In this document: one piece after another, positions 24,601-38,414 of the stretch | How the letters are laid out: each line of letters begins with the position of its first letter | Numbering within the stretch: the first letter of the stretch is position 1 | Assembly (NCBI GenBank): GCA_036172665.1 | Contig: CM069872.1 | Location: 25,858,001-25,922,000 of the forward strand | Direction of reading: 5' to 3' | DNA from: Prosopocoilus inquinatus | Lineage: Eukaryota > Arthropoda > Insecta > Coleoptera > Lucanidae | DNA: 64,000 nucleotides | Made by a program: the position numbers and the translations under genes | Notes under the pieces: model-generated | Database searches by the model: none | What the model was told of the DNA's origin: nothing | What the model saw: the letters and a program-made list of their open reading frames with translations, nothing else

Positions 24601-26073
24601 GTTCCTGTGATGTATCTAATCGATCCTTACTCATCTATCCTGTTATTTGACGTTTCGATGGACTCCAGTAACTCTAATGTGAGAAACGAAATTTTCGGAC
24701 GCAGCAGAAGCTGGAAATAGTTTTAAACGAAACAACACGCATTAGCGTTGTTCCTGTGATGTATCTAATCGATCCTTACTTATCTATCATGTTATTTGAC
24801 GTTTGGATGGACTCCAGTAACCCTGACGTGAGATACGAAGTTCTCGGACGCAGCAGAAGCTGGAAATAGTTTTAAACGAAACAACACGCATTAGCGTTGT
24901 TCCTGTGATGTATCTAATCGATCCTTACTCATCTATCATGTTATTTGGCGTTTCCATGGACTCCAGTACCTCTGATGAGAGATACAAAGTTCTCGGACGC
25001 AGTAGAAGCTGGAAATAGTTTTGAACGAAACAACACGTATTAGCGTTGTTCCTGTGATGTATCTAAACGATCCTTACTTATCTAACATGTTATTTACCGT
25101 TTGCATGGACTCCAGTAAGTCTGATGTGAGATGCGACGTTTTCGGACGCAGCAGAAGCTGGAAATAGTTTTAAACGAAACAACACGCATTAGCGTTGTTC
25201 CTGTGATGTATCTAATCGATCCTTACTTATCTATCATGTTATTTCACGTTTCGATGGACTCCAGTAACTCTGATGTGAGATACGACGTTTTCGGACGCAG
25301 CAGAAGCTGGAAATAGTTTTAAACGAAACAACACGTATTAGCGTTGTTCCTGTGCTGTATCTAATCGATCCTTACTCATCTATCCTGTTATTTGACGTTT
25401 GGACGGACTCCAGTAACTCTGATGAGAGATACGAAATTTTCGGACGCAGCAGAAGCTGGAAATAGTTTTAAACGAAACAACACGCATTAGCGTTGTTCCT
25501 GTGATGTATCTAATCGATCCTTACTTATCTATCATGTTATTTGACGTTTCGATGGACTCCAGTAACTCTGATGTGAGATACGACGTTTTCGGACGCAGCA
25601 GAAGCTGGAAATAGTTTTAAACGAAACAACACGTATTAGCGTTGTTCCTGTGATGTATCTAATCGATCCTTACTCATCTATCCTGTTATTTGACGTTTGG
25701 ACGGACTCCAGTAACTCTGATGAGAGATACAACGTTTTCGGACGCAGCAGAAGCTGGAAATAGTTTTAAACGAAACAACACGTATTAGCGTTGTTCCTGT
25801 GATGTATCTAAACGATCCTTACTTATCTAACATGTTATTTGACGTTTGGATGGACTCCAGTAAGTCTGATGTAAGATACAAAGTTCTTGGACGCAGCAAG
25901 AGCTAGAAATAGTTTTAAACGAAACAACACGTATTAGCGTTGTTCCTGTGCTGTATCTAATCGATCCTTACTTATCTATCATGTTATTTGACGTTTCGAT
26001 GGACTCCAGTAACTCTGATGTGAGATACGACGTTTTCGGACGCAGCAGAAGCTGGAAATAGTTTTAAACGAAA
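21604..26073 (+). repeat. Family-2 HOR unit 1, 30 monomers, 4,470 bp
   Basis: Order: C/A, H, A, B, S1, S2, S3, S4, S5, S6, I, J', L, S3', S4, S5, S6, I, J', L, E', F, G/J, K'/I, C', D', C, D, H', C. C/A starts as C and ends as A (TAACTCGG, TTATCGG). J' starts CAACACTTATT. E' has ATCCTG with the E tail; G/J has GGCGTTTCCATGG with TACCTCT; K' has TTTACCGTTTGC; C' has TTTCACGTTTCG; D' has GAAATTTTCGG; H' has GCAAGAGCTAG. The segment S3 to L is present twice in tandem. The K'/I monomer at 25,031 alone combines K' with GATGCGACG. Confidence 0.88.
22498..24583 (+). repeat. Seven-monomer tandem duplication inside family-2 unit 1
   Basis: S3 S4 S5 S6 I J L at 22,498-23,540 is repeated at 23,541-24,583, an offset of exactly 1,043 bp (7 x 149). 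The second copy opens with CACGCATTAGCG instead of CACATATTAACG, so its first monomer is a hybrid with a normal CGCATT 5' end. The first J has CAGTAGCAGC, the second CAGTAGAAGC. Other family-2 units have this segment once, so the doubling is local. Confidence 0.9.
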
Positions 26074-29000
26074 CAACACGTATTAGCGTTGTTCCTGTGC
26101 TGTATCTAATCGATCCTTACTTATCTATCATGTTATTTGACGTTTCGATGGACTCCAGTAACTCGGATGTGAGATACAAAGTTATCGGACGCAGCAGAAG
26201 CTGGAAATAGTTTTGAACGAAACAAGACGTATTAGCGTTGTTCCTGTGATGTATCTAAACGATCCTTACTTATCTAACATGTTATTTGACGTTTGGATGG
26301 ACTCCAGTAAGTCTGATGTGAGATACAAAGTTTTTGGACGCAGCAGGAGCTAGAAATAAGTTTAAACGAAACAACACGCATTAGCGTTGTTCCTGTAATG
26401 TATCTAATCGATCCTTACTCATCTATCATGTTATTTGACGTTTGGACGGACTCCAGTAACTCGGATGTGAGATACAAAGTTATCGGACGCAGCAGAAGCT
26501 GGAAATAGTTTTGAACGAAACAAGACGTATTAGCGTTGTTCCTGTGATGTATCTAAACGATCCTTACTTATCTAACATGTTATTTGACGTTTGGATGGAC
26601 TCCAGTAAGTCTGATGTGAGTTACAAAGTTCTTGGACGCAGCAGGAGCTAGAAATAGTTTTAAACGAAACAACACGTATCAGCGTTGTTCCTGTGCTGTA
26701 TCTAATCGATCCTTACTCATCTATCCTGTTATTTGACGTTTGGACGGACTCCAGTAACTCTGATGTGAGATACAATGTTATCGGACGCAGCAGAAGCTGG
26801 AAATAGTTTTGAACCAAACAACACGTATTAGCGTTGTTCCTGTGATGTATCTAAACGATCCTTACTTATCTAACATGTTATTTGACGTTTGGATGGACTC
26901 CAGTAACTCTGATGTGATATACGACGTTTTCGGACGCAGCAGCACCTGGAAACAGTTTTAAACGAAACAACACATATTAACGTTGTTCCTGTGATGTATC
27001 TAATCGATCCTTACTCATCTATCATGTTATTTGACGTTTGGACGGTCTCCAGTAACTCTGATGTGAGATACAAAGTTATCGGACGCAGCAGAAGCTGGAA
27101 ATAGTTTTGAACGAAACAACACGTATTAGCGTTGTTCCTGTGCTGTATCTAATCGATCGTTACTTATCTATCATGTTATTTGACGTTTCGATGGACTCCA
27201 GTAACTCTGATGTGAGATACGACCTTTTCGGACGCAGCAGAAGCTGAAAATAGTTTTAAACGAAACAACACGTATTAGCGTTGTTCCTGTGATGTATCTA
27301 ATCGATCCTTACTCATCTATCATGTTATTTGACGTTTGGATGGACTCCAGTAACTCTGATGAGAGATACAAAGATTTCGGGCGCAGCAGAAGCTGGAAAT
27401 AGATTTGAACGAAACAACACGCATTAGCGTTGTTCCTGTGATGTATCTAAACGATCCTTACTTATCTAACATGTTATTTGACGTTTGGATGGACTCCAGT
27501 AAGTCTGATGTGAGATACAAAGTCTTTGGACGCAGCAGGAGCTGGAAATAGTTTTAAACGAAACAACACGTATTAGCGTTGTTCCTGTGCTGTATCTAAT
27601 CGATCCTTACTTATCTATCATGTTATTTGACGTTTCGATGGACTCCAGTAACTCTGATGTGAGATGCGACGTTTTCGGACGCAGCAGAAGCTGGAAATAG
27701 TTTTAAACGAAACAACACTTATTAGCGTTGTTCCTGTGATGTATCTAATCGATCCTTACTCATCTATCCTGTTATTTGACGTTTCGATGGACTCCAGTAA
27801 CTCTAATGTGAGAAACGAAATTTTCGGACGCAGCAGAAGCTGGAAATAGTTTTAAACGAAACAACACGCATTAGCGTTGTTCCTGTGATGTATCTAATCG
27901 ATCCTTACTTATCTATCATGTTATTTGACGTTTGGATGGACTCCAGTAACCCTGACGTGAGATACGAAGTTCTCGGACGCAGCAGAAGCTGGAAATAGTT
28001 TTAAACGAAACAACACGCATTAGCGTTGTTCCTGTGATGTATCTAATCGATCCTTACTCATCTATCATGTTATTTGGCGTTTCCATGGACTCCAGTACCT
28101 CTGATGAGAGATACAAAGTTCTCGGACGCAGTAGAAGCTGGAAATAGTTTTGAACGAAACAACACGTATTAGCGTTGTTCCTGTGATGTATCTAAACGAT
28201 CCTTACTTATCTAACATGTTATTTACCGTTTGCATGGACTCCAGTAAGTCTGATGTGAGATACGACGTTTTCGGACGCAGCAGAAGCTGGAAATAGTTTT
28301 AAACGAAACAACACGCATTAGCGTTGTTCCTGTGATGTATCTAATCGATCCTTACTTATCTATCATGTTATTTCACGTTTCGATGGACTCCAGTAACTCT
28401 GATGTGAGATACGACGTTTTCGGACGCAGCAGAAGCTGGAAATAGTTTTAAACGAAACAACACGTATTAGCGTTGTTCCTGTGCTGTATCTAATCGATCC
28501 TTACTCATCTATCCTGTTATTTGACGTTTGGACGGACTCCAGTAACTCTGATGAGAGATACGAAATTTTCGGACGCAGCAGAAGCTGGAAATAGTTTTAA
28601 ACGAAACAACACGCATTAGCGTTGTTCCTGTGATGTATCTAATCGATCCTTACTTATCTGTCATGCTATTTGACGTTTGGATGGACTCCAGTAACCCTGA
28701 CGTGAGATACGAAGTTCTCGGACGCAGCAGAAGCTGGAAATAGTTTTAAACGAAACAACACGCATTAGCGTTGTTCCTGTGATGTATCTAATCGATCCTT
28801 ACTCATCTATCATGTTATTTGGCGTTTCGATGGACTCCAGTAACTCTGATGTGAGATACAAATTTATCGGACGCAGCAGAAGCTGGAAATAGTTTTGAAC
28901 GAAACAACACGTATTAGCGTTGTTCCTGTGATGTATCTAAACGATCCTTATTTATCTAACATGTTATTTGACGTTTGGATGGACTCCAGTAAGTCTGATG

Positions 29001-29735
29001 TGAGATACAAAGTTCTTGGACGCAGCAAGAGCTAGAAATAGTTTTAAACGAAACAACACGTATTAGCGTTGTTCCTGTGCTGTATCTAATCGATCCTTAC
29101 TTATCTATCATGTTATTTGACGTTTCGATGGACTCCAGTAACTCTGATGTGAGATACGACGTTTTCGGACGCAGCAGAAGCTGGAAATAGTTTTAAACGA
29201 AACAACACGTATTAGCGTTGTTCCTGTGATGTATCTAATCGATCCTTACTCATCTATCCTGTTATTTGACGTTTGGACGGACTCCAGTAACTCTGATGAG
29301 AGATACAACGTTTTCGGACGCAGCAGAAGCTGGAAATAGTTTTAAACGAAACAACACGTATTAGCGTTGTTCCTGTGATGTATCTAAACGATCCTTACTT
29401 ATCTAACATGTTATTTGACGTTTGGATGGACTCCAGTAAGTCTGATGTGAGATACAAAGTTCTTGGACGCAGCAAGAGCTAGAAATAGTTTTAAACGAAA
29501 CAACACGTATTAGCGTTGTTCCTGTGCTGTATCTAATCGATCCTTACTTATCTATCATGTTATTTGACGTTTCGATGGACTCCAGTAACTCTGATGTGAG
29601 ATACGACGTTTTCGGAGGCAGCAGAAGCTGGAAATATCTATCATGTTATTTGACGTTTGGACGGACTCCAGTACCTCTGATGAGAGATACAAAGTTCTCG
29701 GACGCAGTAGAAGCTGGAAATAGTTTTGAACGAAA
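26074..29735 (+). repeat. Family-2 HOR unit 2, core part, ending in a 63-bp deletion monomer
   Basis: Order: C/A, H, A, B, S1 to S6, I, J'/E' hybrid, F, G/J, K', C', D', F', G, H', C, D, H', then a fused C-J monomer of 235 bp. The J'/E' hybrid at 27,713 starts CACTTATT and ends with the E tail, so J' and L have been lost between I and E'. F' has CTGTCATGCTATT. The order recurs at 38,415-42,225, with small differences. Confidence 0.88.
29636..29637. other. 63-bp deletion junction fusing C and J monomers
   Basis: GCTGGAAATA is joined directly to TCTATCATG, removing monomer position 137 to position 50 of the next unit. The identical junction is at 42,126, so the event predates the duplication of this segment. 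A longer open frame (29,524-29,748, 74 codons) arises here only because the deletion changes the frame. Confidence 0.93.
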
Positions 29736-31411
29736 CAACACGTATTAGCGTTGTTCCTGTGATGTATCTAAACGATCCTTACTTATCTAACATGTTATTT
29801 GCCGTTTGCATGGATTCCAGTAAGTCTGATGTGAGATACGATGTTTTCGGACGCAGCAGAAGCTGGAAATAGTTTTAAACGAAACAACACGCATTAGCGT
29901 TGTTCCTGTGATGTATCTAATCGATCCTTACTTATCTATCATGTTATTTGACGTTTGGATGGACTCCAGTAAGTCTGATGTGAGATACGACGTTTTCGGA
30001 CGCAGCAGAAGCTGGAAATAGTTTTAAACGAAACAACACGCATTAGCGTTGTTCCTGTGATGTATCTAATCGATCCTTACTCATCTATCATGTTATTTGG
30101 CGTTTCGATGGACTCCAGTAGCTCTGATGTGAGATACGACGTTCTTGGACGCAGCAGGAGCTGGAAATAGTTTTAAACGAAACAACACGTATTAGCGTTG
30201 TTCCTGTGCTGTATCTAATCGATCCTTACTCATCTATCATGTTATTTGGCGTTTCGATGGACTCCAGTATCTCTGCTGTGAGATACGACGTTTTCGGACG
30301 CAGCAGAAGCTGGAAATAGTTTTAAACGAAACAGCACGCATTAGCGTCTTTCCTGTGATGTATCTAATCGATCCTTACTCATCTATCATGTTATTTGACG
30401 TTTGGACGGACTCCAGTAACTCGGATGTGAGATACAAAGTTATCGGACGCAGCAGAAGCTGGAAATAGTTTTGAACGAAACAACACGTATTAGCGTTGTT
30501 CCTGTGATGTATCTAAACGATCCTTACTTATCTAACATGTTATTTGACGTTTGGATGGACTCCAGTAAGTCTGATGTGAGATACAAAGTTTTTGGACGCA
30601 GCAGGAGCTAGAAATAGTTTTAAACGAAACAACACGCATTAGCGTTGTTCCTGTAATGTATCTAATCGATCCTTACTCATCTATCATGTTATTTGACGTT
30701 TGGACGGACTCCAGTAACTCGGATGTGAGATACAAAGTTATCGGACGCAGCAGAAGCTGGAAATAGTTTTGAACGAAACAACACGTATTAGCGTTGTTCC
30801 TGTGATGTATCTAAACGATCCTTACTTATCTAACATGTTATTTGACGTTTGGATGGACTCCAGTAAGTCTGATGTGAGTTACAAAGTTTTTGGACGCAGC
30901 AGGAACTAGAAATAGTTTTAAACGAAACAACACGTATTAGCGTTGTTCCTGTGCTGTATCTAATCGATCCTTACTTATCTATCATGTTATTTGACGTTTC
31001 GATGGACTCCAGTAACTCTGATGTGAGATACGACGTTTTCGGACGCAGCAGAAGCTGGAAATAGTTTTAAACGAAACAACACGTATTAGCGTTGTTCCTG
31101 TGCTGTATCTAATCGATCCTTACTTATCTATCATGTTATTTGACGTTTCGATGGACTCCAGTAACTCGGATGTGAGATACAAAGTTATCGGACGCAGCAG
31201 AAGCTGGAAATAGTTTTGAACGAAACAAGACGTATTAGCGTTGTTCCTGTGATGTATCTAAACGATCCTTACTTATCTAACATGTTATTTGACGTTTGGA
31301 TGGACTCCAGTAAGTCTGATGTGAGATACAAAGTTTTTGGACGCAGCAGGAGCTAGAAATAGTTACGACGTTTTCGGACGCAGCAGAAGCTGGAAATAGT
31401 TTTAAACGAAA
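29736..31411 (+). repeat. Family-1 block: K L P Q R/A H A B C C/A H, last unit truncated
   Basis: The R-like monomer at 30,332 starts GCGTCTTTCC but ends as A (TAACTCGG, AAAGTTATCGG). B at 30,779 has GGAACTAG in place of GGAGCTAG, a mark shared with 43,269 and 49,824. The Q monomer has TATCTCTGCTG. The last H is cut and joined to the end of another monomer by a 112-bp deletion, giving a 186-bp fused unit. Confidence 0.87.
31364..31365. other. 112-bp deletion junction
   Basis: GAAATAGTT of an H monomer is joined to ACGACGTTTTCGG, the 3' part of a Q-like monomer, and R follows at 31,412. Phase before and after differs by exactly 112 bp. Before the junction the sequence follows the family-2 route (C/A, H); after it, family 1 (R, H, A). 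The junction therefore marks a switch between HOR families. No second copy of it is in the window. Confidence 0.92.
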
Positions 31412-31709
31412 CAACACGCATTAGCGTCTTTCCTGTGATGTATCTAATCGATCCTTACTCATCTATCATGTTATTTGACGTTTGGACGGACTCCAGTAAC
31501 TCTGATGTGAGATACAATGTTATCGGACGCAGCAGAAGCTGGAAATAGTTTTGAACTAAACAACACGTATTAGCGTTGTTCCTGTGATGTATCTAAACGA
31601 TCCTTACTTATCTAACATGTTATTTGACGTTTGGATGGACTCCAGTAAGTCTGATGTGAGATACAAAGTTTTTGGACGCAGCAGGAGCTAGAAATAGTTT
31701 TAAACGAAA
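31412..31709 (+). repeat. Family-1 R and H monomers
   Basis: Normal R and H monomers leading into a complete HOR. R has the private variant TTTTGAACTAAAC. Confidence 0.85.
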
Positions 31710-34391
31710 CAACACGCATTAGCGTTGTTCCTGTAATGTATCTAATCGATCCTTACTCATCTATCATGTTATTTGACGTTTGGACGGACTCCAGTAACTC
31801 GGATGTGAGATACAAAGTTATCGGACGCAGCAGAAGCTGGAAATAGTTTTGAACGAAACAACACGTATTAGCGTTGTTCCTGTGATGTATCTAAACGATC
31901 CTTACTTATCTAACATGTTATTTGACGTTTGGATGGACTCCAGTAAGTCTGATGTGAGTTACAAAGTTTTTGGACGCAGCAGGAGCTAGAAATAGTTTTA
32001 AACGAAACAACACGTATTAGCGTTGTTCCTGTGCTGTATCTAATCGATCCTTACTTATCTATCATGTTATTTGACGTTTCGATGGACTCCAGTAACTCTG
32101 ATGTGAGATACGACGTTTTCTTACGCAGCAGAAGCTGGAAATAGTTTTAAACGAAACAACACGTATTAGCGTTGTTCCTGTGATGTATCTAATCGATCCT
32201 TACTCATCTATCCTGTTATTTGACGTTTGGACGGACTCCAGTAACTCTGATGAGAGATACGACGTTTTCGGACGCAGCAGAAGCTGGAAATAGTTTTAAA
32301 CGAGACAACACGCATTAGCGTTGTTCCTGTGATGTATCTAATCGATCCTTACTCATCTATCATGTTATTTGACGTTTCGATGGACTCCAGTAACTCTAAT
32401 GTGAGAAACGAAATTTTCGGACGCAGCAGAAGCTGGAAATAGTTATAAACGAAACAACACGCATTAGCGTTGTTCCTGTGATGTATCTAATCGATCCTTA
32501 CTTATCTATCATGTTATTTGACGTTTGGATGGACTCCAGTAACCCTGACGTGAGATACGAAGTTCTCGGACGCAGCAGAAGCTGGAAATAGTTTTAAACG
32601 AAACAACACGCATTAGCGTCGTTCCTGTGATGTATCTAATCGATCCTTACTCATCTATCATGTTATTTGGCGTTTCGATGGACTCCAGTAACTCTGATGT
32701 GAGATACAAAGTTATCGGACGCAGCAGAAGCTGGAAATAGTTTTGAACGAAACAACACGTATTAGCGTTGTTCCTGTGATGTATCTAAACGATCCTTACT
32801 TATCTAACATGTTATTTGACGTTTGGATGGACTCCAGTAAGTCTGATGTGAGATACAAAGTTCTCGGACGCAGCAGAAGCTGGAAATAGTTTTAAACGAA
32901 ACAACACGCATTAGCGTTGTTCCTGTGATGTATCTAATCGATCCTTACTCATCTATCATGTTATTTGGCGTTTCGATGGACTCCAGTAACTCTGATGTGA
33001 GATACAAAGTTATCGGACGCAGCAGAAGCTGGAAATAGTTTTGAACGAAACAACACGTATTAGCGTTGTTCCTGTGATGTATCAAAACGATCCTTACTTA
33101 TCTAACATGTTATTTGACGTTTGGATGGACTCCAGTAAGTCTGATGTGAGATACAAAGTTTTTGGACGCAGCAGGAGTTAGAAATAGTTTTAAACGAAAC
33201 AACAAGTATTAGCGTTGTTCCTGTGCTGTATCTAATCGATCCTTACTTATCTATCATGTTATTTGACGTTTCGATGGACTCCAGTAACTCTGATGTGAGA
33301 TGCGACGTTTTCGGACGCAGCAGAAGCTGGAAATAGTTTTAAACGAAACAACACGTATTAGCGTTGTTCCTGTGATGTATCTAACCGATCCTTACTCATC
33401 TATCATGTTATTTGACGTTTGGACGGACTCCAGTACCTCTGATGAGAGATACAAAGTTCTCGGACGCAGTAGAAGCTGGAAATAGTTTTGAACGAAACAA
33501 CACGTATTAGCGTTGTTCCTGTGATGTATCTAAACGATCCTTACTTATCTAATATGTTATTTGCCGTTTGCATGGATTCCAGTAAGTCTGATGTGAGATA
33601 CGATGTTTTCGGACGCAGCAGAAGCTGGAAATAGTTTTAAACGAAACAACACGCATTAGCGTTGTTCCTGTGATGTATCTAATCGATCCTTACTTATCTA
33701 TCATGTTATTTGACATTTGGATGGACTCCAGTAAGTCTGATGTGAGATACGACGTTTTCGGACGCAGCAGAAGCTGGAAATAGTTTTAAACGAAACAACA
33801 CGCATTAGCGTTGTTCCTGTGATGTATCTAATCGATCCTTACTCATCTATCATGTTATTTGGCGTTTCGATGGACTCCAGTAGCTCTGATGTGAGATACG
33901 ACGTTCTTGGACGCAGCAGGAGCTGGAAATAGTTTTAAACGAAACAACACGTATTAGCGTTGTTCCTGTGCTGTATCTAATCGATCCTTACTCATCTATC
34001 ATGTTATTTGGCGTTTCGATGGACTCCAGTAGCTCTGATGTGAGATACGACGTTTTCGGACGCAGCAGAAGCTGGAAATAGTTTTAAACGAAACAACACG
34101 CATTAGCGTCTTTCCTGTGATGTATCTAATCGATCCTTACTCATCTATCATGTTATTTGACGTTTGGACGGACTCCAGTAACTCTGATGTGAGATACAAT
34201 GTTATCGGACGCAGCAGAAGCTGGAAATAGTTTTGAACGAAACAACACGTATTAGCGTTGTTCCTGTGATGTATCTAAACGATCCTTACTTATCTAACAT
34301 GTTATTTGACGTTTGGATGGACTCCAGTAAGTCTGATGTGAGATACAAAGTTTTTGGACGCAGCAGGAGCTAGAAATAGTTTTAAACGAAA
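31710..34391 (+). repeat. Complete canonical 18-monomer HOR, 2,682 bp
   Basis: Order A B C D E F G H G H I J K L P Q R H, all of standard length. C at 32,008 has TTTTCTTACGCAGC, shared with 8,045. G at 32,604 has GCGTCGTTCC, K has CTAATATG, and L has GACATTTGG. It lies immediately upstream of a further A (34,392). Confidence 0.93.
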
Positions 34392-37300
34392 CAACACGCA
34401 TTAGCGTTGTTCCTGTAATGTATCTAATCGATCCTTACTCATCTATCATGTTATTTGACGTTTGGACGGACTCCAGTAACTCGGATGTGAGATACAAAGT
34501 TATCGGACGCAGCAGAAGCTGGAAATAGTTTTGAACGAAACAACACGTATTAGCGTTGTTCCTGTGATGTATCTAAACGATCCTTACTTATCTAACATGT
34601 TATTTGACGTTTGGATGGACTCCAGTAAGTCTGATGTGAGTTACAAAGTTTTTGGACGCAGCAGGAGCTAGAAATAGTTTTAAACGAAACAACACGTATT
34701 AGCGTTGTTCCTGTGCTGTATCTAATCGATCCTTACTTATCTATCATGTTATTTGACGTTTCGATGGACTCCAGTAACTCTGATGTGAGATACGACGTTT
34801 TCGGACGCAGCAGAAGCTGGAAATAGTTTTAAACGAAACAACACGTATTAGCGTTGTTCCTGTGATGTATCTAATCGATCCTTACTCATCTATCCTGTTA
34901 TTTGACGTTTGGACGGACTCCAGTAACTCTGATGAGAGATACGACGTTTTCGGACGCAGCAGAAGCTGGAAATAGTTTTAAACGAGACAACACGCATTAG
35001 CGTTGTTCCTGTGATGTATCTAATCGATCCTTACTCATCTATCATGTTATTTGACGTTTCGATGGACTCCAGTAACTCTAATGTGAGAAACGAAATTTTC
35101 GGACGCAGCAGAAGCTGGAAATAGTTATAAACGAAACAACACGCATCAGCGTTGTTCCTGTGATGTATCTAATCGATCCTTACTTATCTATCATGTTATT
35201 TGACGTTTGGATGGACTCCAGTAACCCTGACGTGAGATACGAAGTTCTCGGACGCAGCAGAAGCTGGAAATAGTTTTAAACGAAACAACACGCATTAGCG
35301 TTGTTCCTGTGATGTATCTAATCGATCCTTACTCATCTATCATGTTATTTGGCGTTTCGATGGACTCCAGTAACTCTGATGTGAGATACAAAGTTATCGG
35401 ACGCAGCAGAAGCTGGAAATAGTTTTGAACGAAACAACACGTATTAGCGTTGTTCCTGTGATGTATCTAAACGATCCTTACTTATCTAACATGTTATTTG
35501 ACGTTTGGATGGACTCCAGTAAGTCTGATGTGAGATACAAAGTTTTTAGACGCAGCAGGAGTTAGAAATAGTTTTAAACGAAACAACACGTATTAGCGTT
35601 GTTCCTGTGCTGTATCTAATCGATCCTTACTTATCTATCATGTTATTTGACGTTTCGATGGACTCCAGTAACTCTGATGTGAGATACGACGTTTTCGGAC
35701 GCAGCAGAAGCTGGAAATAGTTTTAAACGAAACAACACGTATTAGCGTTGTTCCTGTGCTGTATCTAATCGATCCTTACTCATCTATCATGTTATTTGGC
35801 GTTTCGATGGACTCCAGTAGCTCTGATGTGAGATACGACGTTTTCGGACGCAGCAGAAGCTGGAAATAGTTTTAAACGAAACAACACGCATTAGCGTCTT
35901 TCCTGTGATGTATCTAATCGATCCTTACTCATCTATCATGTTATTTGACGTTTGGACGGACTCCAGTAACTCTGATGTGAGATACAATGTTATCGGACGC
36001 AGCAGAAGCTGGAAATAGTTTTGAACGAAACAACACGTATTAGCGTTGTTCCTGTGATGTATCTAAACGATCCTTACTTATCTAACATGTTATTTGACGT
36101 TTGGATGGACTCCAGTAAGTCTGATGTGAGATACAAAGTTTTTGGACGCAGCAGGAGCTAGAAATAGTTTTAAACGAAACAACACGCATTAGCGTTGTTC
36201 CTGTAATGTATCTAATCGATCCTTACTCATCTATCATGTTATTTGACGTTTGGACGGACTCCAGTAACTCGGATGTGAGATACAAAGTTATCGGACGCAG
36301 CAGAAGCTGGAAATAGTTTTGAACGAAACAACACGTATTAGCGTTGTTCCTGTGATGTATCTAAACGATCCTTACTTATCTAACATGTTATTTGACGTTT
36401 GGATGGACTCCAGTAAGTCTGATGTGAGTTACAAAGTTTTTGGACGCAGCAGGAGCTAGAAATAGTTTTAAACGAAACAACACGTATTAGCGTTGTTCCT
36501 GTGATGTATCTAATCGATCCTTACTTATCTATCATGTTATTTGACGTTTCGATGGACTCCAGTAACTCTAATGTGAGAAACGAAATTTTCGGACGCAGCA
36601 GAAGCTGGAAATAGTTATAAACGAAACAACACGCATTGGCGTTGTTCCTGTGATGTATCTAATCGATCCTTACTTATCTATCATGTTATTTGACGTTTGG
36701 ATGGACTCCAGTAACCCTGACGTGAGATACGAAGTTCTCGGACGCAGCAGAAGCTGGAAATAGTTTTAAACGAAACAACACGCATTAGCGTTGTTCCTGT
36801 GATGTATCTAATCGATCCTTACTCATCTATCATGTTATTTGGCGTTTCGATGGACTCCAGTAACTCTGATGTGAGATACAAAGTTATCGGACGCAGCAGA
36901 AGCTGGAAATAGTTTTGAACGAAACAACACGTATTAGCGTTGTTCCTGTGATGTATCAAAACGATCCTTACTTATCTAACATGTTATTTGACGTTTGGAT
37001 GGACTCCAGTAAGTCTGATGTGAGATACAAAGTTTTTGGACGCAGCAGGAGTTAGAAATAGTTTTAAACGAAACAACACGTATTAGCGTTGTTCCTGTGC
37101 TGTATCTAATCGATCCTTACTTATCTATCATGTTATTTGACGTTTCGATGGACTCCAGTAACTCTGATGTGAGATGCGACGTTTTCGGACGCAGCAGAAG
37201 CTGGAAATAGTTTTAAACGAAACAACACGTATTAGCGTTGTTCCTGTGATGTATCTAACCGATCCTTACTCATCTATCATGTTATTTGACGTTTGGACGG

Positions 37301-38414
37301 ACTCCAGTACCTCTGATGAGAGATACAAAGTTCTCGGACGCAGTAGAAGCTGGAAATAGTTTTGAACGAAACAACACGTATTAGCGTTGTTCCTGTGATG
37401 TATCTAAACGATCCTTACTTATCTAACATGTTATTTGCCGTTTGCATGGATTCCAGTAAGTCTGATGTGAGATACGATGTTTTCGGACGCAGCAGAAGCT
37501 GGAAATAGTTTTAAACGAAACAACACGCATTAGCGTTGTTCCTGTGATGTATCTAATCGATCCTTACTTATCTATCATGTTATTTGACGTTTGGATGGAC
37601 TCCAGTAAGTCTGATGTGAGATACGACGTTTTCGGACGCAGCAGAAGCTGGAAATAGTTTTAAACGAAACAACACGCATTAGCGTTGTTCCTGTGATGTA
37701 TCTAATCGATCCTTACTCATCTATCATGTTATTTGGCGTTTCGATGGACTCCAGTAGCTCTGATGTGAGATACGACGTTCTTGGACGCAGCAGGAGCTGG
37801 AAATAGTTTTAAACGAAACAACACGTATTAGCGTTGTTCCTGTGCTGTATCTAATCGATCCTTACTCATCTATCATGTTATTTGGCGTTTCGATGGACTC
37901 CAGTAGCTCTGATGTGAGATACGACGTTTTCGGACGCAGCAGAAGCTGGAAATAGTTTTAAACGAAACAACACGCATTAGCGTCTTTCCTGTGATGTATC
38001 TAATCGATCCTTACTCATCTATCATGTTATTTGACGTTTGGACGGACTCCAGTAACTCGGATGTGAGATACAAAGTTATCGGACGCAGCAGAAGCTGGAA
38101 ATAGTTTTGAACGAAACAACACGTATTAGCGTTGTTCCTGTGATGTATCTAAACGATCCTTACTTATCTAACATGTTATTTGACGTTTCGATGGACTCCA
38201 GTAACTCGGATGTGAGTTACAAAGTTTTTGGACGCAGCAGGAGCTAGAAATAGTTTTAAACGAAACAACACGTATTAGCGTTGTTCCTGTGCTGTATCTA
38301 ATCGATCCTTACTTATCTATCATGTTATTTGACGTTTCGATGGACTCCAGTAACTCTGATGTGAGATACGACGTTTTCGGACGCAGCAGAAGCTGGAAAT
38401 AGTTTTAAACGAAA
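34392..38414 (+). repeat. Rearranged family-1 block, 27 monomers
   Basis: Order: A B C D E F G H C Q R H A B C/E F G H I J K L P Q R/A B* C. The H to C to Q step skips G to P. The C/E hybrid at 36,478 (GTGATG, CTTAT, then the TCTAATGTG tail) skips D. R/A at 37,968 begins GCGTCTTTCC and ends TAACTCGG. B* at 38,117 has GACGTTTCG and TAACTCGG with GTGAGTT. The I monomers at 33,200 and 37,074 are 26 monomers apart, as are those at 16,091 and 19,965, but the intervening orders differ. Confidence 0.86.

Noticed and set aside
29524..29748. Longer 74-codon frame at the 63-bp deletion (also at 42,014) as a fusion gene
   Set aside because: The deletion merely changes the reading frame of satellite sequence; both copies are explained by the duplicated segment.
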